This document shows positions 34,742 to 45,613 of a DNA stretch of 64,000 bases, one piece after another. The DNA lies in the NCBI GenBank assembly GCA_016800925.1, contig JABCPU010000183.1:1-64000 (forward strand), given 5' to 3'. Position numbers and translations under genes: made by a program. The stretch comes from Suillus spraguei. Taxonomy: Eukaryota > Basidiomycota > Agaricomycetes > Boletales > Suillaceae. The number at the start of each line of letters is the position of its first letter. The first letter of the stretch is position 1. The notes beneath the pieces are model-generated. The model saw only the letters and a program-made list of their open reading frames with translations, ran no database searches and was not told the DNA's origin.

Positions 34742-37095
34742 ATGTCAAACACAATGAACACTGAGTCGATGAAATTGCATCAATTACTCACTTCTAAGAT
34801 AGATGAAATGATGAGCTCAGATCCATCTGCACCGCCAGTCTTCAAAGATGGTGTACTGCAGTCTCATCTGTTACAGAAGACTAGGTGGGTACTTATTCCA
34901 TTATTTCAACACTCTTACTTAGTAGTCCAGGCTGAGGTTCCACTTGCGACTAAAATCCTGCAGATCAAGTGAGCCAACAACTGATTATGACCAACCAACA
35001 TCCTCAATTTCAGACTATGAAATTGAGCTTGCCACCCTCACTATCGCCCATGCCATTGTGAACCCTTGTATGTAATTACTTGATTAAAATTCAAAATAGA
35101 CTCAAGTGTGTGAAAACAGACTATGTTCCATGGGATGTTTATCAGTATGCTGATATAATCAAATGTTCCCCTGTTCAGACAAATGGAGCAATGGAGCAAC
35201 ATGCTAAGCTTAAAAAATATTTTGCCAGAACTGTGATGAAAAAACTTACAGAGCCAGCTACAATTGTAGACTGCCATGGGAAGATTTTGGTCTGATTTCT
35301 CCCTGACATTTTATCCCCTTTCTGTGTCATAAGGTTCTAGCCCCAAGTTATGGGTCATGGGAACTAATTCATTTATTAGAACTTTATCAATAACACTACC
35401 TTGGGCCTTCGAGACCTTCTCCTTCGAACAATTCCCAGTGGATCAGATACCAACCAAAAATCATCCTGGCATTCACATAACTTCCTCGTGCCAGAGGGAG
35501 GGGGGATATTTGGGGCAGGATGAGTCACCATGTCTCCTGCTTATTTTATGCAATGACATGAGGTAAAATTTAGTTTAGAATTGAGGTTTTATTGAGAATC
35601 TGACAGTGATTAATGAATCAGAGGCTTGCAGATCCATTAGTGACATCAGTGTCATACTCTTCTGACTCAGTCCAAAATTGGCTAGCTGTCATGTCAAACA
35701 CCAAATATTTCTGGGATGCCATAACAGCAGTCATAGCACCCAAGCTATTTCAGGCAGGCTATGGTGCAATCTCAAAGGTATTAAGTGAAACTCGGCAGCC
35801 TCAAAAGTCGGTTCCAGTATCTCAGTGGCCCTCCATTTTTTCAGAATTGGAACTCATTTCAAACCGGATAACTTTGAGTCATTGGAACCCTGGGGGAGCT
35901 CCATCACACTATGACATGCTGGTTAGTTTGGGTATTGAGCATGACTTGATATTATCTATTGAAGATGTGGAAGCTGAGTTGGTTTATTCCCCTGGAACAA
36001 TGACCTATATTGCTGGGAGGGTGAGAATTTATTATTTATTTACTTACAACAGTAGCTTATCTTGATTTGAAGGTGCTGCGGCACTCAGTCCGCCACTGGA
36101 ACATAGGGGAACATTTTGTCATTGCACATTTCATGAAGGATAAGGTACAAGATAGGATAGGGATTCCCAGGCCTGCATTTCCACTTCAGATGGAATTTTT
36201 GCACTTGTTGGGAATTAATCAGGGGGTCAAGCAGATGAAGAAAAGATTTGTTAAGACCGTACTCAAGGGGTGAAAGATCTGAAGGGCTTTGGCCTCAGTT
36301 CGTGCACTGTGCCCCTTGTCTGAGTAATACCCCTTATTTCAGAGAGGAGATATATGTCCAAAGATCCGGAAGGAGTTGCGTAGCGGATCCGGACGTCCGA
36401 AGGTATCGGATATGGTATGTCCAAAGGTTATCCGGAGCACAGGGATGGAAAGAGGACTAAGGCTAGCTTCGGAACGGATTCCTAACTAGAAACTGACGAG
36501 GTAGACTATCCGAAGATAAAGTCGGAGATATAGACTATAGGAATCAATCCCAAGTCTCGGAAGATGACTTTGAGTGGAAAGTGACTCAAGTCCGAAGGAA
36601 GCAGAATGAGCAGAATCTAAGATGATATTTGAACTAAGGTTCTACGGAGATCTACAAGTGGTTTATATATGGTAAGTATCTAAGACGGATAATCAACAAG
36701 TCCAGGACTGAGGGCTATGTACGAAGTGTAACGGAAGTCTATTAGTTAATGCGCAGCGGATCAGTAAGCATGAGTCAGAAATGAAACACAGGTAACGGAT
36801 CAGTGACACAGGAAGGAATTATACACAGCCAGAGTACCGGAAACAGGATGAGTGACGAAAGGAGATAGACGCAGTTATACACAAGGGAGATAGAGTGCGA
36901 GAAGTGAGCACATTTGGATGAGTGATCTGGACAGGATCTGTGGACCGGACAGAAATAGAATTGATCGGATCTGATCAGATATGGTTGGATCTGGGATCAG
37001 AAGTATGGTATATGACAAGATTGAGGCAAGTTGTGGAGGGGGATAATCTGGGCCAGGGGGTTGATGGGGGGAATAAAAGATTGAGGTCAAATTAG
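34742..37095 (+). pseudogene. TET/JBP-like 2OG-Fe(II) dioxygenase, decayed
   Basis: Several exons read in order: 34742 onward (MSNTMNTESMKLHQ), about 35105 (VKTDYVPWDVYQYADI), 35613-36020, then after a 52-nt intron 36073-36248, finishing after the LTR at 37095. Blocks SHWNPGGAPSHYDMLVSLG, YSPGTMTYIAGR, VLRHSVRHW and FVIAHFMKD fit the Tet-like 2OG-Fe(II) oxygenase family expanded in basidiomycetes, relatives of enzymes that oxidise 5-methylcytosine. Decay is shown by TGA at 35293-35295 where a Trp is expected, a solo LTR at 36249-37017, and changes at ligand positions: HWN where HxD is expected (35880-35888), and GEH where the family has GER. The family call comes from recalled motifs, not a search. 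Confidence 0.65.
36249..37017 (-). mobile_element. Solo LTR (family D, short form), 5-bp target duplication
   Basis: A 769-bp insertion runs on the plus strand from TGTTAAGACCG to GGTATATGACA, flanked by AGATT at 36244-36248 and 37018-37022. It is the inverse orientation of 19652-20400. It cuts the last exon of the TET/JBP-like gene after MKKR; the frame resumes beyond it and stops at 37095. Confidence 0.95.
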
Positions 37096-37990
37096 TGAAG
37101 ATTTTAGTGGCGCTCCCAGGATAATCTGGTAGGCTAATTTGGTATCTAAGCTGTTGGGTCGTCCATTTAGTAAATTATGCTAGTAATATATAGATTATCT
37201 ACATAGTGAACTTGGACAATTTTTTAACCACTCATGTCACCCCAGAAAAAAAACTCATCTCAAGGCTAGGTCTTTCTCCTACAAAGAAAGAGGTCGACTA
37301 TCCCAAAGAAAGGACCTGGATGTTATATATTTCACTCACAAAAGAAGGAAGGAAAGAAGAGGAAGCCAATCTGGGTCAAGGCCTGTGCTGATACCTCTTA
37401 TGAGATTTTGCAACAAGAGTCATCAGAATCCTGTAGTCCATGGAAAAGAACAAAATTTGATCCTCAAGAACAGGAAGGGATTCCAGAAGACTTGGACAGA
37501 GAGCTTGAGGGTGATTGTAGTTCACAAAGTGCAAGACGACAAACTAAGGCAGGTCCATCCAACAAGAGAGAAACAGCACTGCTCACCAGGTTGAAACAGA
37601 CTCAGAATAACTTCATTGAATATTATCTTATCTTCCACCAATTATACTTGGACATCATCCTGGAGTCCAAAAATATCATCACTGAAGGAACCTGTGAGTC
37701 TTGCCAAAGCACAGAAGGATTCTTCAGGTGCTTGACTTGCAGTGGTGAACATGGATGGTGCCATACATATGTTCTCAAAGCCCACCAATCATCACCATTT
37801 CATAAGCTACAACAATGGAATGGAAAGTGCTTCCAGGACACATCACTCTCAGAGCTTGGGTATATCTGGTATATGGGTCATGGAGGTCAGCCTTGTCCAT
37901 GGTCTCAAGGAGTACAGGATTGGGAAGATGTTGATGAGGATGTAGACTGGAGTGAAAATCATGCTGGAGTTAAGACTTTCATACAACCAA

Positions 37991-38462
37991 TGTTACAATC
38001 GTACGTGCCCCTATTCATTTTCCATCTCCTTTACTTGTATATTACGTAACATGACTCTGACTCATATGCTCCACACATCTGTACTATAGTTGCCTTCCTT
38101 CTTTGGATATGCACTTACATTCTCACGCCTCTCTTGGTCCGTGCGCACATATTGACCTATTTAAGCATGTTGTATTACACTTGATACCTTACTTTAATCT
38201 TACTGGGTTTTACCTGGAATCTCCTTCGCTTAGGTCTCCAACCTAAGTCGTCTTGAATCGTCTCTAAGTCTAAGCACTCCTTAGCCTTAGTCTCTATTCT
38301 CGCGGATACCTCTTAGACTTATCTTTGAGGCTGAACCCTTGATCGTACTCGGAACGTGTTCCTTGTAGTTTCACCTTGTCCTCTTCTGGACATTGTAAGA
38401 ACTCCCAGCAGACCGCCTGTGTCTTTTCACTGTCGCTGGTGACGCCACCCCAGTTCGTAACA
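37991..38462 (+). repeat. 5' LTR of chromovirus copy 2
   Basis: TG...CA ends. A TATA box TATTTAA at 38158-38164 lies 33 bp before ACTTTAATCTT (38191-38201), the predicted transcript start. Confidence 0.95.
38158..38201 (+). promoter_or_regulatory. LTR promoter: TATA box and predicted start with self-primer
   Basis: TATTTAA is followed, 33 bp from its first base, by ACTTTAATCTT. The spacing fits a TATA-directed start. The same two elements at the same spacing occur in copy 1 although the sequence between them differs. Confidence 0.65.
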
Positions 38463-38463
38463 A

Positions 38464-38474
38464 AAGATTAAAGT
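38464..38474 (+). promoter_or_regulatory. Predicted self-primer binding site, copy 2
   Basis: AAGATTAAAGT starts one base after the 5' LTR and is the exact complement of ACTTTAATCTT at 38191-38201. There is no TGG-type tRNA site here. Confidence 0.75.
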
Positions 38475-38659
38475 CGATTTTGATCGTCGACTATCTAGTC
38501 TTCGACCCTGAACCCTGATCGCCTAGATCAGCAGACTAGCGTACGCGTACGCTGAACAGATTGTCAAGAGAAGCCCTCGACAGAAGAAAGCCCTGACGGA
38601 CAGCAAGACAGCGCGTGTAGGCACTGAGAAAGTATAACTCACCAGAAGAATCATCAACC

Positions 38660-39494
38660 ATGTCGACCAAAGAATTCGAATACAAGATCGGTCAACCAAT
38701 TGGTTTTGATGGAGATCGTGATAACTCTCGCGAGTTTATCCAGTCGTGCAATCTGCACTTTGACATCAATGAAAAGCTTTATGTACACCACTGACAAACA
38801 GAAAATCATCTACATAACATCCTTTATGACCGACAGGAACACCAAATCTTGGAAGGAACAGTTCCTTGAACATGCCCAATCAACCGACACTTCCGGACAA
38901 AAAGTTGGTTATGGGACGATGGCCGATTTTATGAAGAGCTTCAAAGAGGCATTCGAACCAGTGGATACCAAAGGAACCACGCTCACGAAGCTCAGAGATC
39001 TCAAACAAGGAACTGGAGATCTCCACACCTATGTCGCTGACTTTGAGGCACTTGCAGCCAAGGCTCAGATCACCGACAATGCAACCAAGATCCAGTTCTT
39101 CCAAGACGGCCTTAATTGGGGTATCCTTACAAAGCTTTTCGTAACAGGAGATGTCTCCGAAATATTCAGAGAAGTTGTGCTGCAATGCATTGCTATTGAC
39201 AATGCCCATCATCGTCTTCAAGCCATGAGGACACGTCATTCTCCACAAAAGAAGAAGAACTATGGAAATGCACAGTATATTCTGAACCGTGATTCCAACG
39301 CAATGGTCGTAGATCGAATCTCCGATATGGAGAGATCTGAATGCATGAAGAAAGGACAATGCTTCGGATGCAAGAAGACAGGACACCGCATTCATAATTG
39401 TCCTGACAGAAAGAAGAAGACTCCACTTCGACAAACCGAAGTTAAAGAAGAAGATGATGAAGAAACCGTGAGACGGATTGTTGAGGATTTTTGA
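38660..39494 (+). pseudogene. Gag of chromovirus copy 2, frameshifted
   Basis: The start ATG at 38660 opens MSTKEFEYKIGQPIGFDG. A 4-base insertion near 38785, just after NEKLY, shifts the frame relative to copy 1; the remaining frame continues to TGA at 39492-39494. The C-terminal zinc knuckle CFGCKKTGHRIHNC (CX2CX4HX4C) is retained. Pol opens in the -1 frame, overlapping the stop. Confidence 0.9.
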
Positions 39495-42400
39495 CTTGGA
39501 GAAACAAAGACTCGACGTATGTTTCTCCCAATGTATTACTAAGACTTGTACGCGCTGTAGGTGAAAGAAAAGAACTTCGTATCCCTATCACTCTCCACTC
39601 GCGTACTCGCTTGAAATCCGTCGACACCACCGCTGTTATCGATTCAGGAGCAGCAGGAACATTCATCTCAGAAGAGTTTGTGAAACTCCATCAAATCACA
39701 CGATAAAAACTCAAGACACCGTTTCGAGTTACAATGGCAGATGGGACCCTCATAAAAGGAGGACCAATCACGCACTACTGCCTTCTAGTGGTCAAGATTG
39801 ACGAATGAACCATGTATGGAAAATTCAACATCACCAAACTAGGAAGAAGGGATCAAATCCTTCTTGGAATTCCATGGTTACGAGCAATGAACCCACTTAT
39901 AGATTGGACTGCTGAAACACTTATCCTTCCACGGACGGAGAAATCAGATGAGATCGAAATTGATCTAGATACGGATCGGAAGAAGAACGGGTTGCCCCGA
40001 CTCTTCGATCATCACGCCAGATGGCAACATTCCCATCTTCCAAAACCTTTCATCGCTTCTCCTATTGACGCCCCTGAAGACCCAGAACCAGAAGTACGAA
40101 TGCCACGTACGATAGACCCCACTCCACGTGTGCAACTGCTGCGAGCAGTATCACCAATCCCTCGTGCAGAGAAGCGCAAGAATGAATTCAAACCCGAGCA
40201 CCGAGTCGGACAAGAACCTATTGAGCAACGGCCAATAGATGAACAGAAACATGGAAAGAGAAAAGCTGAAGAGGAAATCCCCGGGCGAGACACCAATGTA
40301 CCGAAACTATCCAAGTTCTATGTCCCCCCGAAAACTCTGTCAGCTTCAATTGAAGAAATCCCCGATGAACAAGAAACTGTGCCCTCGTTGATCCCAACAA
40401 AGGATGATGAACAATTCAACACCATGCAAGATGTCTGGCATGCACCAGAAGTCCGTGAAATCTCCTCTTATGAACTAGGAGATGGAGAATTTCTTGTGGA
40501 ATACGATACTGATGGGGTTAGCATGCGAATTATAGAAGAAGTATCCACGGACACACCCCTAACACGAGATGGAACTTCTCGAATCAAACAATCCTTCTAC
40601 TCCACAATTCCCCTTCCTCCCCCGAAATATAGTAACAAAGCTCAAGAATTCGCCACGGATGAGAAGGAAAAGAAAAAGAAATCCTTCGAAGAACTGGTCC
40701 CAGAATATTTGCACGACTTCTCCGATGTCTTTGCTAAAGATGGATTGAACAAACTACCCCCCGAACGCCCTGGTATCGATCATCGGATTGACACTAAACC
40801 CGGTTTTATCCCCCGCACGTCTAAGGTTTACCCGCTATCGGAGAAAGAACGCGCTGCTGTTAAAACATTTATCAATGAAAATGTTGCGAAAGGATTCATC
40901 TCAGAATCGAAGTCACCCCAAGCAAGTGGCTTCTTCTTTGTGGGAAAGAAGAGTGGAGAATTGCGTCCCTGTCAAGATTATCGCTACATTAATGACTGGA
41001 CGGTCAAGAACGCATATCCGCTTCCACTCCCTATCTCCCTTGTCGCACGCCTTCACAACGCACAGTTCTTTACGAAAATGGATATTCGGTCCGGCTATAA
41101 CAATATTCGCATCCATCCTGATGATAGGTGGAAAGCTGCTTTTACTACGGAATTTGGCCTCTTTGAACCGAACGTCATGTTCTTTGGCCTCTGCAATTCC
41201 CCGGCAACTTTTCAAGCATACATGAATCGCACCTTCCAACAAGAAATCAATGAAGGATGGATGGTTATCTATATGGACGATATCCTGATTTTCTCTACAA
41301 CAACGGCAGAACACCGTGAATGGACCAGACGGGTTTTGATGAAGATACAAAGAGAACACCTGTTCTTGAAACCAGAGAAATGCACCTTCGATGCAGAAGA
41401 AGTAGAATACCTCGGAATGATAATTCACCCCGGACAAGTTGCTATGGATACCGCCAAAACCAAGGGAATCTCCGAATGGCCAGTCCCGAAATCTGTAAAA
41501 GATGTTCGGTCATTCCTTGGCTTCTGCAACTTCTACCGCACGTTCATTTCCCATTATTCTGACATCGCTCGACCACTTATTGATTTAACAAAAAAAGATA
41601 AGGCTTTTGACTGGTCAACCGAGTGCATGGATACCTTCGAAGAACTGAAATGACGCTTTACATCACAACCGGTACTCCGTAACCCTGATCCGTCCCGACA
41701 ATTTGCTATTGCTACCGACGCTTCACTCGTAGCAACTGGCGGAGTTCTCCTGCAGACCGATGAGAATGGTGTTTATCACCCATGTGCATACCTCTCACAG
41801 TCTTTGAACCCTGCAGAACGCAATTATCAGATCTTTGACCAGGAACTCCTTGCCGTGATCCGGGCATTGAACGAATGGCGTCATTATCTTGAAGGAAACC
41901 CACACCCCGTCTTGGTATTCACTGATCACAAGAACCTTCTGTACTTTAGAAGTGCACAGAAGCTTACCTGCCGCCAAGCCGTTGGCAATTGATTTTGTCT
42001 ATTTTTGACATTGAACTGCATCACGTTGCAGGTACTAAATTAGCAATACCTGATGCACTATCTCGCCGGCCCGACTATGACTCTGGCAAAGACGATAACG
42101 AGGACCAGACCCTCCTCCCTGATGCTCTATTCGTTCGTCTTGTTGACACTGACTTGCAGGATGTACTGTCATCCTCTGATCCCCTCGACGACCCTGTCTT
42201 CAAGATGGCGTCTGATGCCCTTGATGGCGTGTGCCTTCCCCCCATGAAATCGGCACTCTCTGACTGGAAAATTGAGGAGAACGTCCTCTATTTTAAGAAT
42301 CGCGCCTATATTCCACCGGCGCATCGCTCCGATATCCTGAAAAGGTATCATGATCATCCTACCGCGGGACACCCCAGTAGATTCAAAACTGAAGAACTCA

Positions 42401-43591
42401 TGAAACGGGAAGCTTGTGGCCTGCAATGGGCTCTTATATTCGGAAATACGTTGAGGGTTGCGCCCTTTGTCAGCAAATGAAAGCAGATACACATCCTGTT
42501 CAACCCCCGCTCACGCCTATTCCCTCGTCGGCTGTTCGCCCGTTCTCCCAGGTCTCTGTTGATCTTATCACTGACCTCCCCGTCTCTGGAGGCTTTGATA
42601 GTATCATGGTCGTGGTAGACCATGGCCTTACGAAGGGGGTAATTATTATCCCTTGCTTGAAAACCATAACTTCAGAAGGGGTTGCCAAACTATTTTGAAA
42701 CACGTCTACCAACGATTTGGACTCCATGACAAAGTTATCTCGGATCAAGGACCGCAGTTCCTATCTCGCTTCTCAAAGGAACTTGCCCGACTTCTCGACT
42801 ACGTCATCGCTCCATCCATGGCTTATCACCCACAGACTGATGGTCAAACTGAAAGGCTCAATCAAGAACTTGAAACATATCTTTGCATCTATTGCCGTAA
42901 CAACCCTGAAGATTGGGTGGAACACTTACCAATCGCCGAATTCGTCCATAACCACCGAAAACATGATGCAAGGAATGCATCACCCTTCTATTTGATGATG
43001 GGATACGAACCACGCGCTATCCCCCACCTTATCCCTGACTCATCTGTACCCGCAGCAGAAGATCGAGTATGATCTCTGCAGAAGATAAGAGAAGAAGCAA
43101 TCGCCTGCCACAACATTGCAATGCAAACGATGGCTGAACGATCCCGAGGAGATAAGTACATCCCGTGGAAGATCGGAGATAAGGTTTGGCTATCTGCCGC
43201 TAATCTTAGACTCAAACTCCCATCAAGGAAACTTGCGCCAAAGCAATACAGACCTTTCCCGATCATCGATGTCTTATCTCCCATCACATTCACACTTAAA
43301 CTCCCTTCGCAATGGAAGATCCACCCTACTTTCCATGCTTCTGTCTTATTGTCCTATAGCGAAACGGACGTACACGGTCCGAACTTCCCTGAACCTCCAC
43401 CTGATGTCATCGAAGAAGAAGAAGAATATGAAATAGAAGCTATTCTTTCTCACAAAGGAACTGGCACTCGCCGACGCTATCTCATTTCTTGGAAAGGATA
43501 CTCATCGGGAGATAACGAATGGCTCCCAGAGAAGAACTTGAAGAACTCCGCTCGAATCTTGAATGCTTATAAGAAGCAACACGCCTTATGA
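39491..43591 (+). pseudogene. Pol of chromovirus copy 2 (PR-RT-RH-IN-chromodomain), broken
   Basis: Domains in order: protease (DSGAAGTFIS near 39640), reverse transcriptase (IYMDDILIF near 41269), RNase H (TDHKNLLYF near 41922), integrase (HHCC finger ending CALCQQ near 42455, ISDQGPQF near 42740, TERLNQELE near 42850) and chromodomain (YEIEAILSHKG, ISWKGYSSGDNEWLPE, 43427-43560). Breaks relative to copy 1 are stops at 39703, 39806, 41651 and 43070, and one-base losses near 41979, 42412 and 42694. Three of the four stops are CGA-to-TGA. The chromodomain suggests targeting to methylated-histone chromatin, as known for chromoviruses. Confidence 0.95.
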
Positions 43592-43645
43592 TTATTCCCC
43601 AGTCAATCAACTCGCACTAGCACTTGATCAACTATCACCATCGAA

Positions 43646-45109
43646 ATGTCCTTCCCCACTGCCTACATCACCCCCGTTACCATTGCCACCAATGACTCCA
43701 ACTCTGAAGCTGAAAGCTATGGAACTCTTACCGCCGAAATCGACAACACCTCCTACATTGAAGCCGCTATTCTCTGTGAAGGGCATGCCCTTGAAATCGA
43801 AAGAATCCTCACTGAAAGAGGTGCCTTCCCCGCCTTACTCCTTGTCAACATCATCCGTACTGCAGCCCTCATCGAAACAACTGCCAAAGATACAACAGAA
43901 GTTACACTCCGTCACCGTTTCCTTCATTTGCAAAAACGCATTCGTGCTTACGCTATGCTGCTGCTTCCCGATTCTTTTAAGAATGATGTTGAAGAAGCTA
44001 TTCATATCATTGCCGAACGTCGAGCAGGTGTTACTCGACCTCCCTCTTCGCAGAAAGATACACCACTTCCTGTCCCAGCACCCCCTTCTTCACGTATTTA
44101 TTCTAGTCTTGACGCCTTTACTGGCTTATACTCTGCTGTCCAAGAGATCGGACAACTCACCGACACAGTCGTCGAAAAACAGTCAGTCGCTGAAACAAGA
44201 GCGGCTAGAAACCTAGTAGAAGAAGCTATCACTGACCTACAGCAAACGCAAGATGACCTTGCCTCGCCACGAACCCCATCTCCAATTCAACGACCGACCT
44301 CATCGCCTCCCGCTATAGTTTCTCATGAACATCCTACATGGTTATATGAACCATGCACAGAAGAACAATGCGAGGCCGCAGAAAGATTGGGAATCTCTAC
44401 CGCTGAGTTAGTCGCGCTCGGCCCTCGACTTCGTGATCTTTGCATCCACCCTCCCATGTCTATTCCAACTTCATTTGGCCCTATGGATCCTGTCTCGCCA
44501 ATCTTAGTGAAAGATTTTGGCGTCACTTCTTCTTCCTCCTCTGACGAACTTCTCGCAATTGCCAAACGGGCAACCACCCCTGACCTCCCCACATCGGCAT
44601 ACACTCTTTCATCTTCTCAACAAGCACAACTTAGACACACTAATACCCTTGCCTTAAAACGTATGAGGAAGAACAAGGGAAAGAAGCGCGCCAGATCCAC
44701 TAGTCCCACGCCTATCATTTCACCGTCGCCACTGTGCAAAGTCCATTCCAACCCTGATGAAAACATGAAATGTCGTGTCTGCGGACTACTTGGGCATCGA
44801 CAGAAGAATTGTGCGGAATATCAGTGCAAGGTTTGCAGATATTGGTTGCCTACTCATTTATCCATCTACTGCCCTAAACGAGTTGGACCTCCTCCCTTTG
44901 AGTTAACTTGGAAAGATGAAGGGTTTTATAACGCACTTCGCTCTTGGGAGCGACAGCTTGACGATGAACATATCCAAGCAGAAAAGAGGAAGGACTCTAA
45001 ACGACGCGCTGGTCTTGAGGAAGCTGAGTACATGAGGAGTGGATCATTTGCTGATGAAGATTACGAGTTCAGCGATGACCCTATTTACTATGCGAATCAA
45101 GATGAGTAA
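43646..45109 (+). CDS. Intact extra ORF of chromovirus copy 2, double zinc knuckle
   Basis: This is a 487-codon ORF downstream of the chromodomain, in the position env holds in retroviruses, but with no signal peptide or membrane segment. Residues about 376-389 form a CX2CX4HX4C knuckle (CRVCGLLGHRQKNC) and residues about 396-411 a CX2CX6HX4C finger (CKVCRYWLPTHLSIYC). A basic stretch precedes them (KRMRKNKGKKRARS), and the last 40 residues are acidic (GSFADEDYEFSDDP). The N-terminal half is predicted mostly helical from composition. The architecture suggests a second nucleic-acid binding or Gag-like protein, which is inference. It is uninterrupted although gag and pol next to it are broken. 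Confidence 0.85.
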   Translation: MSFPTAYITPVTIATNDSNSEAESYGTLTAEIDNTSYIEAAILCEGHALEIERILTERGAFPALLLVNIIRTAALIETTAKDTTEVTLRHRFLHLQKRIRAYAMLLLPDSFKNDVEEAIHIIAERRAGVTRPPSSQKDTPLPVPAPPSSRIYSSLDAFTGLYSAVQEIGQLTDTVVEKQSVAETRAARNLVEEAITDLQQTQDDLASPRTPSPIQRPTSSPPAIVSHEHPTWLYEPCTEEQCEAAERLGISTAELVALGPRLRDLCIHPPMSIPTSFGPMDPVSPILVKDFGVTSSSSSDELLAIAKRATTPDLPTSAYTLSSSQQAQLRHTNTLALKRMRKNKGKKRARSTSPTPIISPSPLCKVHSNPDENMKCRVCGLLGHRQKNCAEYQCKVCRYWLPTHLSIYCPKRVGPPPFELTWKDEGFYNALRSWERQLDDEHIQAEKRKDSKRRAGLEEAEYMRSGSFADEDYEFSDDPIYYANQDE

Positions 45110-45128
45110 AGCCGGTGACTTTACGTAT

Positions 45129-45138
45129 AAAAAGGGGG
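45129..45138 (+). other. Polypurine tract of chromovirus copy 2
   Basis: AAAAAGGGGG lies three bases before the 3' LTR, the usual place for the plus-strand primer. The same tract precedes the 3' LTR in copy 1. Confidence 0.85.
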
Positions 45139-45141
45139 TAA

Positions 45142-45613
45142 TGTTACAATCGTACGTGCCCCTATTCATTTTCCATCTCCTTTACTTGTATATTACGTAA
45201 CATGACTCTGACTCATATGCTCCACACATCTGTACTATAGTTGCCTTCCTTCTTTGGATATGCACTTACATTCTCACGCCTCTCTTGGTCCGTGCGCACA
45301 TATTGACCTATTTAAGCATGTTGTATTACACTTGATACCTTACTTTAATCTTACTGGGTTTTACCTGGAATCTCCTTCGCTTAGGTCTCCAACCTAAGTC
45401 GTCTTGAATCGTCTCTAAGTCTAAGCACTCCTTAGCCTTAGTCTCTATTCTCGCGGATACCTCTTAGACTTATCTTTGAGGCTGAACCCTTGATCGTACT
45501 CGGAACGTGTTCCTTGTAGTTTCACCTTGTCCTCTTCTGGACATTGTAAGAACTCCCAGCAGACCGCCTGTGTCTTTTCACTGTCGCTGGTGATGCCACC
45601 CCAGTTCGTAACA
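45142..45613 (+). repeat. 3' LTR of chromovirus copy 2
   Basis: 472 bp, differing from the 5' LTR only near its end (GATGCC against GACGCC), a single CpG transition. Confidence 0.97.

Larger units (their letters stand above)
37991..45613 (+). mobile_element. Complete Ty3/gypsy chromovirus, copy 2
   Basis: A 7,623-bp element has 472-bp LTRs (37991-38462, 45142-45613) that differ at one base. The flanks ACCAA (37986-37990) and ACCGA (45614-45618) are a 5-bp target duplication with one transition. Its layout is the same as copy 1. It is inserted in the CxC2 region of the KDZ transposase gene. The gag and pol carry many disabling changes while the third ORF is intact. Confidence 0.97.

Noticed and set aside
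43563..44216. 217-codon plus-strand frame overlapping the start of the extra ORF
   Set aside because: It is an alternative frame of the same DNA; the 487-codon frame with zinc knuckles and homology to copy 1 is the real one.
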